Source: JAFLCA01 sp041907145 | GTDB lineage: Bacteria; Bdellovibrionota_C; UBA2361; JAFLCA01 | DNA length: 22,050 nt | Direction: 5' to 3' | Assembly: GCA_041907145.1 (NCBI GenBank) | Contig: JAYRHW010000201.1 | Location: 1-22,050, forward strand | Shown: piece after piece, positions 8,948 to 15,876 of the stretch | Numbering within the stretch: the stretch's first letter is position 1 | Layout of the letters: every line of letters starts with the position of its first letter | Notes under the pieces: model-generated | The model's database searches: none | Seen by the model: the letters and a program-made list of their open reading frames with translations, nothing else | Told to the model about the DNA's origin: nothing | Program-made: the position numbers and the translations under genes

Positions 8948-10819
8948 CTACTGTAGGATATCTTTATACTCTAGCGGCACCGGCTGAGCACTCTGATCTT
9001 TCATCGGCTCAGGACGAGAAAGCTTCACGTCCTCAATAGTCGTTTTAAATTTCGCTAAGGAGGAATTTTTTCCAAGGTTGCCATCCTTGCTGGTAAAGCG
9101 CGTATCGGTCTGTTCTTTATCGTTGCCGACCTTGGTTTCTTTGAATTCGGCTTTATTGCCTAAGCCCTCTCCTGAGTCTCCCTCATCTGAGAATCGCTTG
9201 GCTGTTTCACCCGGCTGCCCCAAGGAACTCTTCTCAGCGCTCAGGGAGTCATTCTGTTCCGGTGAGTTTTGTTGTGGCTGTTTATTAGACTGCGAGGCGG
9301 CATCTCCCTTCTCTTCGCCTTGCTTCTGGCCCTCCTTGCCATCTTTGCCGCCCGAAGGGTTTTGAGATTGAGACTTGTTTTGATCCGGGTTCTTACTCTG
9401 AGCATTGGCGCCGCCCTGGCCTTTGCCCTCTTGATTCTGCTTCTCTTGCTTATTGTCCTGGCCCTGCCCGCCCTGTCCCGATTGTGCCTGTTGCTTTTCC
9501 TCGATCTTGTTTTTCAGGTCCTGCAGGGACGCCCCAGCTTTAGCGAGCGCACCCTGGCCCTGCTCTTTACCGTTCTGAGACTGTTGATTTTGGGCATTCT
9601 GTCCGCTCTGATTTTGCTGACCCTGGTCTGATTGCTTGCCGTCCTGTTGCTTCTGTTCTCCCGACTGACTGCCGCTTGCCCCGGCTCCTTGACCTTGCTT
9701 TCCGTTCTGTTGCTGATTTTCCTTTTGGGATTTTGACTCTCCCTGTCCTTGGCCCTCTCCCTTCCCTTGGCCTTGGCCCTCGCCGTCCTGGCTCTTCCCA
9801 TCCTTCTTCTGCTGTTGACCGGACTGCCCCTGCTGTTCCTGCTGCTGCTTTTGTTGGTCCTTGGAATCCCCTTGTCCACTGCTTTTATTGGCATGCTGTT
9901 GGTCGACATCGTCTCGATTTTTGCCCTTATCCTGTTCCTTTTTAGACTCCTCCGACTTTTGTTCTTGCTCCTTTTGTTGTTCCTGTGGTTCCTGTTTCTG
10001 CTCTGACCGAGGTTGTTCGGCCTGCTCATCGCTTGGGAGAGTCGGAGTTGGCGGCACGGGAGTAGGCGTTGCCTCTGGTGCGGAATTCTCTACAGTGTCG
10101 TTCTGTCCCTCTTTATTCTCTTCAGCCTCGATCTCTAGATCGTGCTGAGCCTGTTCGAGTGCTGCCTCCGCGCGATCGACAGCCGATTTTACTTCAGCGT
10201 CGGTAAGCTCGTGCTGATCGAGCGTTTTTGCCAGTGCCTTGAGCTCGCTTCGTACGAACTCGGGAAGCGCTGCTTCTTGTTCGAGCAGGGCTTCAATTTT
10301 CCTGGCTTCGGCTGAATTTGCGGCATTGATGCCGGGTAACTCGAGATGATGCAGCAGATAGAAGTTGAGCAGCCAAATAATCGGGAGTGTGTACAAGGTT
10401 CTCCGCATCTGGGCATCAATCTTGTACGGTACCAGAAGCGATAGATCAAAGCGGGAGAGGTACGGCTCGAGCTGCCGCTCGATAAGGCTGCGTTTGGCGC
10501 TACCTAATTCGATGTGAGGAGACTGCTGCAAGTTTGCGTAGGTGAGAGCGCGATCTTTGGTGCCAAGCCGGGCATCGAGAAGTGCGCAGGATTCGGCCTG
10601 TGTGGGAGAAGCAAAGAGCCGCCTTCGATTTGCGATTACCAAAGCTGCACCCAATCCTGCGACCAGCAAAAGCGCAGCGCCGAGTCGAGCAAAGTTCCAC
10701 ACCAGCAGGAACCCGGCGCAGGCGTAGCTGAGCGCGATGAAAATCAGGAGCGCGATGAGCAGCAATCTATGGCGGCGAATCCGCGCTTGAACTGCAGTGA
10801 TGGCCGAAACGAGGGTCAT
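8948..10819 (-). CDS. Membrane protein with a very long Gln/Gly/Lys-rich region in the MoxR operon
   Basis: From the ATG at 10819 the product is 623 residues. Two helices lie near the start (about 18-41 and 45-63) and a third at about 143-158. A helical, charged stretch follows (about 165-235). Residues of about 233-540 are low complexity: first Glu/Gln and a TPTPVPPTPT proline hinge (251-260), then runs of Gln, Gly, Lys, Ser and Asn, broken only by a short helical island (LQDLKNKIEEKQQ, about 432-444). A less repetitive 80-residue tail ends the protein. An in-frame TTG at 10843 would add 8 residues, but GGGGA sits just before the ATG, so I prefer 10819. Similar low-complexity membrane proteins (DUF4175-like and others) occur at the head of MoxR operons, but I cannot assign the family firmly. 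Its position directly before moxR suggests a membrane or periplasmic partner of that complex. Confidence 0.78.
   Translation of the reverse strand: MTLVSAITAVQARIRRHRLLLIALLIFIALSYACAGFLLVWNFARLGAALLLVAGLGAALVIANRRRLFASPTQAESCALLDARLGTKDRALTYANLQQSPHIELGSAKRSLIERQLEPYLSRFDLSLLVPYKIDAQMRRTLYTLPIIWLLNFYLLHHLELPGINAANSAEARKIEALLEQEAALPEFVRSELKALAKTLDQHELTDAEVKSAVDRAEAALEQAQHDLEIEAEENKEGQNDTVENSAPEATPTPVPPTPTLPSDEQAEQPRSEQKQEPQEQQKEQEQKSEESKKEQDKGKNRDDVDQQHANKSSGQGDSKDQQKQQQEQQGQSGQQQKKDGKSQDGEGQGQGKGEGQGQGESKSQKENQQQNGKQGQGAGASGSQSGEQKQQDGKQSDQGQQNQSGQNAQNQQSQNGKEQGQGALAKAGASLQDLKNKIEEKQQAQSGQGGQGQDNKQEKQNQEGKGQGGANAQSKNPDQNKSQSQNPSGGKDGKEGQKQGEEKGDAASQSNKQPQQNSPEQNDSLSAEKSSLGQPGETAKRFSDEGDSGEGLGNKAEFKETKVGNDKEQTDTRFTSKDGNLGKNSSLAKFKTTIEDVKLSRPEPMKDQSAQPVPLEYKDILQ
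9202..10123 (-). repeat. Low-complexity coding tract (Gln/Gly/Lys-rich)
   Basis: This stretch encodes about 300 residues made almost only of Gln, Gly, Lys, Ser, Glu and Asn, with many short GQG, QQK and GQGQG units but no fixed period. CAG/CAA and GGC codons make the plus strand read as Leu-rich, which creates long spurious open frames on both strands. It is probably a disordered linker, and such DNA may be prone to length change. Confidence 0.8.
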
Positions 10820-10861
10820 GAAATCCCCGGCGATGCTAAACAATCCTGAAGCAAATCTGCC

Positions 10862-11899
10862 TTAGGGAGCTGCAGGTGCAGGCGCGGGCTGCTTGTTCTT
10901 GTTCCGCTGGTACAGGTTGACTGCTTCGTTATGCTCCTGCAGGGTCGTCGAAAAGACATGTCTTCCGGTTCCATCAGCTACGAAGAATAGGTACGTAGAC
11001 TCTTGCGGATACAACGCCGCTTTGATCGCTGAATCGCCCGGGTTGCCGATGGGCCCCGGCGGCAATCCAAAGTTCATATACGTATTATACGGGGTTGGCG
11101 TCTGTAAGTCCTCTTTCGTCAGGTTGCCGTTAAAATTGGGTATTCCGTATATGACGGTGGGATCGGATTGAAGCTTCATTCCCTGACTTAGTCTGTTGTG
11201 GAATACCGATGATATCAACGGCTGCTCATCAACCTTGCCTGACTCCTTCTCAATTATTGAGGCGAGAGTTAGCACCTCGTGTCGGGATAGCTGCAGCTCA
11301 TCGGCGCGTGCCGAGAAGTCGGCCGGCCAGTGATGTTCGCCTTCCTCGAGCATGCGCCATACGATGGCCCGTGCAGTAATCGGACGGGAGAAGTTGTAGG
11401 TGTCAGGGAAAAGATAGCCTTCGAAAGATGGGGCCGAGATCCCCGCCTCGGCGAGCAGCTTGGGGTCGACTATGGCATTGTCGAAATCCTGGGCTGACAT
11501 GAGCCCAGCCTGCTCAACGAGATTGCCGATTTCCCATACCGACATCCCTTCCTTGACGACAACCTTACGCTTGAACACCTCGCCGGAGGCCAGCTTAGTC
11601 AGCACCGCGCGAGGGTCCATGGAGGGAGAAAGCTCGTATTCCCCTGCGTTTATGGCCCGGTCGCTTCTGTTAATACGGGCTAGAATCTCGACGCTCCACC
11701 AGTGCTTTACGACCCCCTTTTCCTGCAGTAACTTGCAGATTTCGCGGAAGTTCTTATCCGGTTGCACCTCAATGAGTACGATTTCCTTGTTATTCTGATC
11801 AACCGCAGACAAAAACGCGCTGCGCATGAACATGTACGTCAGAAGCGCCACCAGAATTGGGGCAAGAAGTATGATTCCGATTCGGCTTAGAGAATTCAT
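10862..11899 (-). CDS. mltG: Endolytic murein transglycosylase MltG
   Basis: The 345-residue protein has one N-terminal membrane helix (about 8-27), then a LysM-like subdomain and the YceG/MltG catalytic domain. The signature TLASIIEKES at 211-220 holds the catalytic glutamate (Glu217), and SVFHNRLSQGMKLQSDPTV (231-249), GYLFPDTY (161-168) and the late NFGLPPGPIGNPG (276-288) are all present. MltG cuts nascent glycan strands at the inner membrane and so sets their length. The end is a short Pro/Ala tail. The ATG at 11899 is the only start after an in-frame stop, although the ribosome-binding site is weak. It follows ruvX by 57 bases, a common pairing, and precedes the Gln-rich membrane protein by 42 bases. 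Confidence 0.95.
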   Translation of the reverse strand: MNSLSRIGIILLAPILVALLTYMFMRSAFLSAVDQNNKEIVLIEVQPDKNFREICKLLQEKGVVKHWWSVEILARINRSDRAINAGEYELSPSMDPRAVLTKLASGEVFKRKVVVKEGMSVWEIGNLVEQAGLMSAQDFDNAIVDPKLLAEAGISAPSFEGYLFPDTYNFSRPITARAIVWRMLEEGEHHWPADFSARADELQLSRHEVLTLASIIEKESGKVDEQPLISSVFHNRLSQGMKLQSDPTVIYGIPNFNGNLTKEDLQTPTPYNTYMNFGLPPGPIGNPGDSAIKAALYPQESTYLFFVADGTGRHVFSTTLQEHNEAVNLYQRNKNKQPAPAPAAP

Positions 11900-11956
11900 G
11901 AAGTTAAGGATGTCATCAACAAAAGCTTCCCCTCAATAGGGTTTTTGCTGGAGGTA

Positions 11957-12385
11957 TTACTGTCCTTTCCGGGAGTCCAAATAAGACTGAAGAATTAGTA
12001 CGGCCGCTGCAGCATCAAGTTTGCCGCTCCTCTTCATGTCCTTTCCCCTACTGCCAGCGCTCCGTAGCCGAGCTTCCGCCTCATATGAGCTAGCATACTC
12101 ATCGACAAACTCGAGCTTTACGTCCACCCGCTTTTGCAGTCGACGGCAAAAGCTCTCAACCTTTTCACATTGTTGATTTTTTTCTCCATCATCACTTAGC
12201 GGAAGGCCAGCAACGACAGTGCTCACTTTGCGTGCCTCGATTATTGCGATGATTTCTCTCTCAGCTTTGCCGGCGGCACGTTCATAAGTCGCAACGGGGT
12301 GCGCAAGAAGAAGCCCCTGATCGGTGACTGCCACTCCAACGCGCTTGTCACCTACGTCGAGACCAAGAATCGGCGCCTGCTCCAT
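11957..12385 (-). CDS. ruvX: RuvX/YqgF family putative Holliday junction resolvase / pre-rRNA nuclease
   Basis: From the ATG at 12385 the product is 142 residues, the usual length. RNase H-like motifs are in order: LGLDVGDKRVGVAV (7-20) with Asp10, VVAGLPLSDDGE (57-68), DEYASSYEAEARL (95-107) and KLDAAAAVLIL (122-132) with Asp124. Family members are tied to 16S pre-rRNA 5'-end processing and were first proposed as Holliday junction resolvases. An in-frame TTG two codons earlier (12391) is possible but less likely. No Shine-Dalgarno is seen; TAATAT (12392-12397, minus strand) ends 6 bases before the ATG, raising the chance of a leaderless message. It is the first gene of the long minus-strand cluster. 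Confidence 0.93.
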   Translation of the reverse strand: MEQAPILGLDVGDKRVGVAVTDQGLLLAHPVATYERAAGKAEREIIAIIEARKVSTVVAGLPLSDDGEKNQQCEKVESFCRRLQKRVDVKLEFVDEYASSYEAEARLRSAGSRGKDMKRSGKLDAAAAVLILQSYLDSRKGQ

Positions 12386-12496
12386 AGACAAATATTATTC
12401 TATACACCAAAACAGCGCCAGCCTAAGTCTGAAATATCAAATGCTGGCAAGTTGTTATATTGTTCTACACCCCGCAGCTATTGTACTCATAACCCT
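12386..12496. promoter_or_regulatory. Divergent promoter region between ruvX and mepM
   Basis: These 111 bases are clearly more AT-rich than their flanks and must carry promoters for both divergent units. On the minus strand TATAGAATAATAT (12392-12404) offers overlapping -10-like hexamers before ruvX. On the plus strand TTGTTA (12452-12457) could be a -35, but no well-spaced -10 follows. A 6-base inverted repeat, GCCAGC (12417-12422) and GCTGGC (12443-12448), could be an operator. The assignment rests on position and composition. Confidence 0.45.
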
Positions 12497-13921
12497 ATGT
12501 CGTTTTCTAAGACAATTTCCCAAAACCCTGTTGCATCTTTTACGATTGGAACTCTGGCGATCCAGCTCTGCGTATTACTGAGCTGCTTAGTACTTCGCTC
12601 GGTTTATCTCTCGCGCACTACTTCCGGAGTTGTTGCCTCCACTACTGTCGATTCGACCAGCACTGAGTCATCGAACTCACCAAGTTCGATTGTAGAGCGC
12701 AAGGATGATATTCCGGCGTCGAGCAACTCCCTGATTGAGTCGGGACCTGCCGCTGTTCAGCAGGCGCCCGAGGCGTTAGCAGTGCCTGATGTCCAAGCCA
12801 AGTCAGTCGTGCATGTAGTTAAATCCGGGGACACTCTTACCAAAATCTGGACGGCGTATGGCGGTACCGTATCGGGCGCAATCCTCGCCGGCAAGGCGCT
12901 CGAGAGGTCAGGAATTACGGGGACGGCACTCAGACAGGGCGAGAGGATTACTCTGACGATCAGCGCAGAAGGCGATGTCGTTCAACTCAAGCGCAAGCTC
13001 AAAGACGGCCGCGCGCTGATTATCGAGGGAGATTCCCGCAAGGGGTATCGGGTCAGCACATCTGAGGCGGCGATCACGGAAAGAGAACGTGTCGCCTCCG
13101 GAAGCATAACGCGTTCATTTGCGCAGGCGGCGGAAGATCAGGACATCCCCTATGTTGTGATTAATGAGCTTGTCGATATTTTTGGCGGCCAAATCGAATT
13201 CTCCCGACAAGTTCGCAGTGGGGATTCCTTCAGCGTTATTTATTCCGAACGCATGACTGTTGATGGTGAGCCTCTGGAGTCTACGACCGTGCGAGCTGCT
13301 TCGTTCCGTGTCAACGGAAAGTCCTATGCGGCAGTTCGTTTCGTAGCCCAAGACGGGTCAGTGCGCTATTTCGATGAAGATGGACAGCCATTAGGGAATT
13401 TCTTCCTTCGCTATCCACTTCAGTTCACACGCATTTCCTCGGTATTTTCTACGGCGCGCTTCCATCCGATTCTCGGTGTAAACCGGCCGCATAATGGCGT
13501 TGACTTTGCAGCTCCGTTGGGTACTCCGATTCGTGCCGTTGCTGACGGAGTAGTATCGACTGCGGGATACATCGGCGAGGCGGGCAATATGATCAAAATT
13601 CAACACGGAGATCGCTACGCCACTGCGTATCTGCACCTCTCCAGAATCGCCCGAGGCCTGCACAGCGGTTCGCGAGTAAGGCGCGGAGATATCATTGGCG
13701 CTGTGGGGATGAGCGGACTGGCCAGTGGTCCGCATTTGCACTTTAGTTTCTATGATCGCGGGGTTTATGTGAACCCGCTCGAGATTAAGTTGCCGCGCAT
13801 GCCGCAAAGTGGCGAAATTATTCCTGTTGGATACCTACGCGCAACGCTCAAACTGCTTTCGGACCAGCATGAGAGAGTTCAGGTGGCGGCGCTATCGGAT
13901 GTAGCGTCTCCAAAAGTTTAG
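12497..13921 (+). CDS. mepM: MepM-type murein DD-endopeptidase (LysM/OapA + M23)
   Basis: From the ATG at 12497 the product is 474 residues. It has one membrane anchor (about 16-34), a Ser-rich linker, a LysM/OapA-like domain (about 104-156, VVKSGDTLTKIW), the second Csd3-type domain (about 200-300) and a C-terminal M23 metallopeptidase (about 320-430). All zinc-site residues are present: His332 and Asp336 in PHNGVDF, His380 in YLHLS, and His415 in GPHLHF. This is the MepM/YebA layout; these enzymes cut D-Ala-DAP crosslinks so that the wall can expand. The frame stays open for 66 codons upstream, but that part runs antisense through ruvX and looks non-coding, so I start at 12497, where the membrane anchor begins. 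No strong ribosome-binding site is seen. The stop overlaps that of the convergent DTW gene (TTAG, 13918-13921). Confidence 0.9.
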   Translation: MSFSKTISQNPVASFTIGTLAIQLCVLLSCLVLRSVYLSRTTSGVVASTTVDSTSTESSNSPSSIVERKDDIPASSNSLIESGPAAVQQAPEALAVPDVQAKSVVHVVKSGDTLTKIWTAYGGTVSGAILAGKALERSGITGTALRQGERITLTISAEGDVVQLKRKLKDGRALIIEGDSRKGYRVSTSEAAITERERVASGSITRSFAQAAEDQDIPYVVINELVDIFGGQIEFSRQVRSGDSFSVIYSERMTVDGEPLESTTVRAASFRVNGKSYAAVRFVAQDGSVRYFDEDGQPLGNFFLRYPLQFTRISSVFSTARFHPILGVNRPHNGVDFAAPLGTPIRAVADGVVSTAGYIGEAGNMIKIQHGDRYATAYLHLSRIARGLHSGSRVRRGDIIGAVGMSGLASGPHLHFSFYDRGVYVNPLEIKLPRMPQSGEIIPVGYLRATLKLLSDQHERVQVAALSDVASPKV

Positions 13922-14499
13922 CGCGGCCTCGATCTGCTTTTAAGAACACGAGTGACCATTTCATCCAGAAGTGCTTCGAGCTTCAGGCGTACCCCTCTAT
14001 TCTCTAAAACCTCAAGCGCTCGAGCTATGGCCTCGAGCGTGCATAGCTGCGTCTCTCGCTTAGGAGTTCGCAATCGATAGCGAGAGGGTTCTGCGGAGGG
14101 CACGCAGACTCTGCGGGCGCCCGGAATATGCGTGGCAAGCGCAGCGATTTTCTTGGCCTGCTTCCAGGTTCCATCGGGTACAAGTAAGGTAACCGGCTTC
14201 GTTAATTGTCGAGCCGTTTCCGTAGTCAGAGCAGCAGCCGAGGCTTCGGGATAAAGAATAAGTATCTCGCGGGTGGGGTCATCGAGACCTTCAAGATTAA
14301 GCGGTTTGCCGATTTCCCCCTGGTAGCGTATCTCGCTGTTTGGAAGCGAACGACAAACCAGTCGAGCGGTGTTGCTGGGCTTATTTCGTTCGGCGCAATG
14401 CATCAGCACGACTACCCGAGTCTTGGTTGCAATCGGCGAAATGAGACCGCACAGGCACTGAGCCGTGGCCATTCTGCAATCGGGGCACCGTTCTAACAT
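13918..14499 (-). CDS. DTW-domain protein, probable tRNA-uridine aminocarboxypropyltransferase
   Basis: The 193-residue protein fits the DTW family. It has an N-terminal zinc-type cluster (Cys5, Cys8, Cys15, Cys17 in CPDCRMATAQCLC), the HxxExxKxxNTxRL motif (34-47), the DGTW motif (109-112) that names the family, and a C-terminal SRYRLRTPKRE...CTLEA stretch (139-156). Characterised members (TapT/TuaA of E. coli, YfiP) transfer the aminocarboxypropyl group of S-adenosylmethionine to a tRNA uridine (acp3U, position 47). It is divergent from cinA with 46 bases between. No Shine-Dalgarno is seen; TAGGCT ends 6 bases before the ATG on its strand. Confidence 0.85.
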   Translation of the reverse strand: MLERCPDCRMATAQCLCGLISPIATKTRVVVLMHCAERNKPSNTARLVCRSLPNSEIRYQGEIGKPLNLEGLDDPTREILILYPEASAAALTTETARQLTKPVTLLVPDGTWKQAKKIAALATHIPGARRVCVPSAEPSRYRLRTPKRETQLCTLEAIARALEVLENRGVRLKLEALLDEMVTRVLKSRSRPR

Positions 14500-14545
14500 C
14501 TGATTAGCCTACCATAGTCGGGCTTCTGCCGAGTATACTGCGGCC
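14500..14545. promoter_or_regulatory. Short divergent promoter region between the DTW gene and cinA
   Basis: Only 46 bases separate two divergent start codons. On the plus strand TATACT (14534-14539) is a good -10 hexamer and ends 6 bases before the cinA ATG. On the minus strand TAGGCT (14506-14511) ends 6 bases before the DTW ATG. Neither has a convincing -35 or a ribosome-binding site, so both messages may begin at or near the ATG. Confidence 0.45.
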
Positions 14546-15838
14546 ATGCGCGGGAAAATCTCGATATTATGTACTGGCAGTGAAATTCTCGATGGTCGAA
14601 TCGAGGACACTAACTCACGCTTTCTGATTAACTCCTTCGAACAACTCGGCATTGAAATTCAGGAGATCTTGGCCTGCCGTGATGATATTCCCGCCATTAC
14701 AGCCGCTGTTCGCTTCCTCTTGGAGCGTTCAGAATTGTTGATCATAAGCGGCGGTCTGGGTCCGACGTCCGACGACTTAACTCGTGAAGCTGTTTCAGAA
14801 TTTCTTGGCCGACCTCTCCGGCTCGATGCGCAAGCGCTCGAGGACCTTAAAGCGCGCTATCGTGAGCGAAAGCGAGCTTTTGACGGCTCGAATACCAAGC
14901 AAGCCCAATTTCCCGAAGGCGCTGCCGTACTCAAAAACCCGGTTGGAACTGCGGCAGGATTCCGCTGTACTTTTGGCACCGCGCAAGCACAGAGATACAT
15001 TGCGGTGGTGCCCGGGGTTCCTCATGAACTGCGGCGAATGTTCGCTGATCATCTAGCGCCAATGGCGCGGGAGCTCTTCGGATCCCCTGCGCTGCGCGAG
15101 ACAAGAACTCTCAATATCTTCGGGCGGCCTGAAGCAAAAGTTGGAGAAATGATAGAGGCCCAGGGGGTACCGTCAGAAATTTCTATCTCATACCGCGCAC
15201 ATTACCCTCAGATTATCGTGAAGGTTTCCTCGTCCGGTTCGGTGACGGATTTGGACGCTTTCGTCGAGCAGGCTCGACGGGCTGTCGGTAAGGACTTCAT
15301 ATTTTCTGAAGCGCCGGATCAAACGATTGAGCAAGCGCTGCACCTTGCACTTCTCCAACGCAAATTGACCGTAGCCACTGCTGAATCCTGCACAGGGGGC
15401 GGCATTGGATCGCTGCTGACGAACACTCCAGGCTCGTCCGCATATTACCTGGGCGGAATCATTTCCTATAGCAATTCCGCCAAGACCTCTCTCCTGGAAG
15501 TGCCGGCGGAGCTTATTGCCAGGCACGGCGCTGTCAGTCATGAGGTCGCCTGTGCAATGGCGGAGGGTGCTCGCAAGCGATTTGGCTCCGACCTGGCCGT
15601 GTCGGTGACCGGCGTTGCTGGTCCGGATGGCGGTTCTCCCGAAAAGCCCGTCGGTACTTTCTATATCGGCCTTGCCGATAGAGGTAAGACGGAAGCATTT
15701 TATAGTTTTGCCTCCGCTTCCCGCAAAATGGTTCGACAGTTCGCCGCATTCTCCGCGCTTGACCTTCTTCGGCGTTACGCACTCGGGCTGCCGCTTCGTC
15801 CCAAAGATATACTTGGGGTTCCTCAGGAAACCCGATAG
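14546..15838 (+). CDS. cinA: CinA-family protein: MoCF-like domain fused to NMN amidohydrolase domain
   Basis: The 430-residue protein has the full two-domain CinA layout. The N-terminal MoCF-biosynthesis-like (COG1058-type) domain includes GSEILDGRIEDTNS (11-24) and SGGLGPTSDDLTREA (68-82). The C-terminal PncC-type domain has TAESCTGGGIGSLL (278-291), with the catalytic serine inside ESCTGG, and GVAGPDGG...PVGT (356-371). This family removes the amide from nicotinamide mononucleotide in pyridine nucleotide salvage, and the N-terminal domain has ADP-ribose pyrophosphatase activity in some members. It heads a tight plus-strand run with tldD, tldE and the rlmD-like gene; 38 bases separate it from tldD. 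Confidence 0.95.
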   Translation: MRGKISILCTGSEILDGRIEDTNSRFLINSFEQLGIEIQEILACRDDIPAITAAVRFLLERSELLIISGGLGPTSDDLTREAVSEFLGRPLRLDAQALEDLKARYRERKRAFDGSNTKQAQFPEGAAVLKNPVGTAAGFRCTFGTAQAQRYIAVVPGVPHELRRMFADHLAPMARELFGSPALRETRTLNIFGRPEAKVGEMIEAQGVPSEISISYRAHYPQIIVKVSSSGSVTDLDAFVEQARRAVGKDFIFSEAPDQTIEQALHLALLQRKLTVATAESCTGGGIGSLLTNTPGSSAYYLGGIISYSNSAKTSLLEVPAELIARHGAVSHEVACAMAEGARKRFGSDLAVSVTGVAGPDGGSPEKPVGTFYIGLADRGKTEAFYSFASASRKMVRQFAAFSALDLLRRYALGLPLRPKDILGVPQETR

Positions 15839-15876
15839 CCCTGGAGATTCGCAGGTGGCCATGCGAGAATGTCGTC

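Noticed and set aside
9514..10029. Minus-strand 171-codon frame rich in Arg, Asn and Ser
   Set aside because: It is a shifted frame of the same low-complexity tract within the membrane-protein gene; composition is a by-product of the repeats.
9202..10123. Repeat-like DNA that might be a CRISPR array or tandem repeat
   Set aside because: Units are short, irregular and in frame with the protein; no constant repeat with unique spacers.
9269..10148. Several long plus-strand open frames rich in Leu and Phe, resembling membrane proteins
   Set aside because: They are antisense to the Gln/Gly/Lys-rich coding tract; CAG/CAA codons read as CTG/TTG (Leu) on the other strand, so hydrophobic frames arise automatically. 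No ribosome-binding sites or family features.
12299..12496. Upstream extension of the mepM frame
   Set aside because: These 66 codons run antisense through ruvX and across the promoter region, and the membrane anchor expected at the N-terminus begins right after the ATG at 12497.
15188..15862. 224-codon minus-strand frame
   Set aside because: It is antisense to the conserved catalytic region of cinA, with no ribosome-binding site or protein features of its own.
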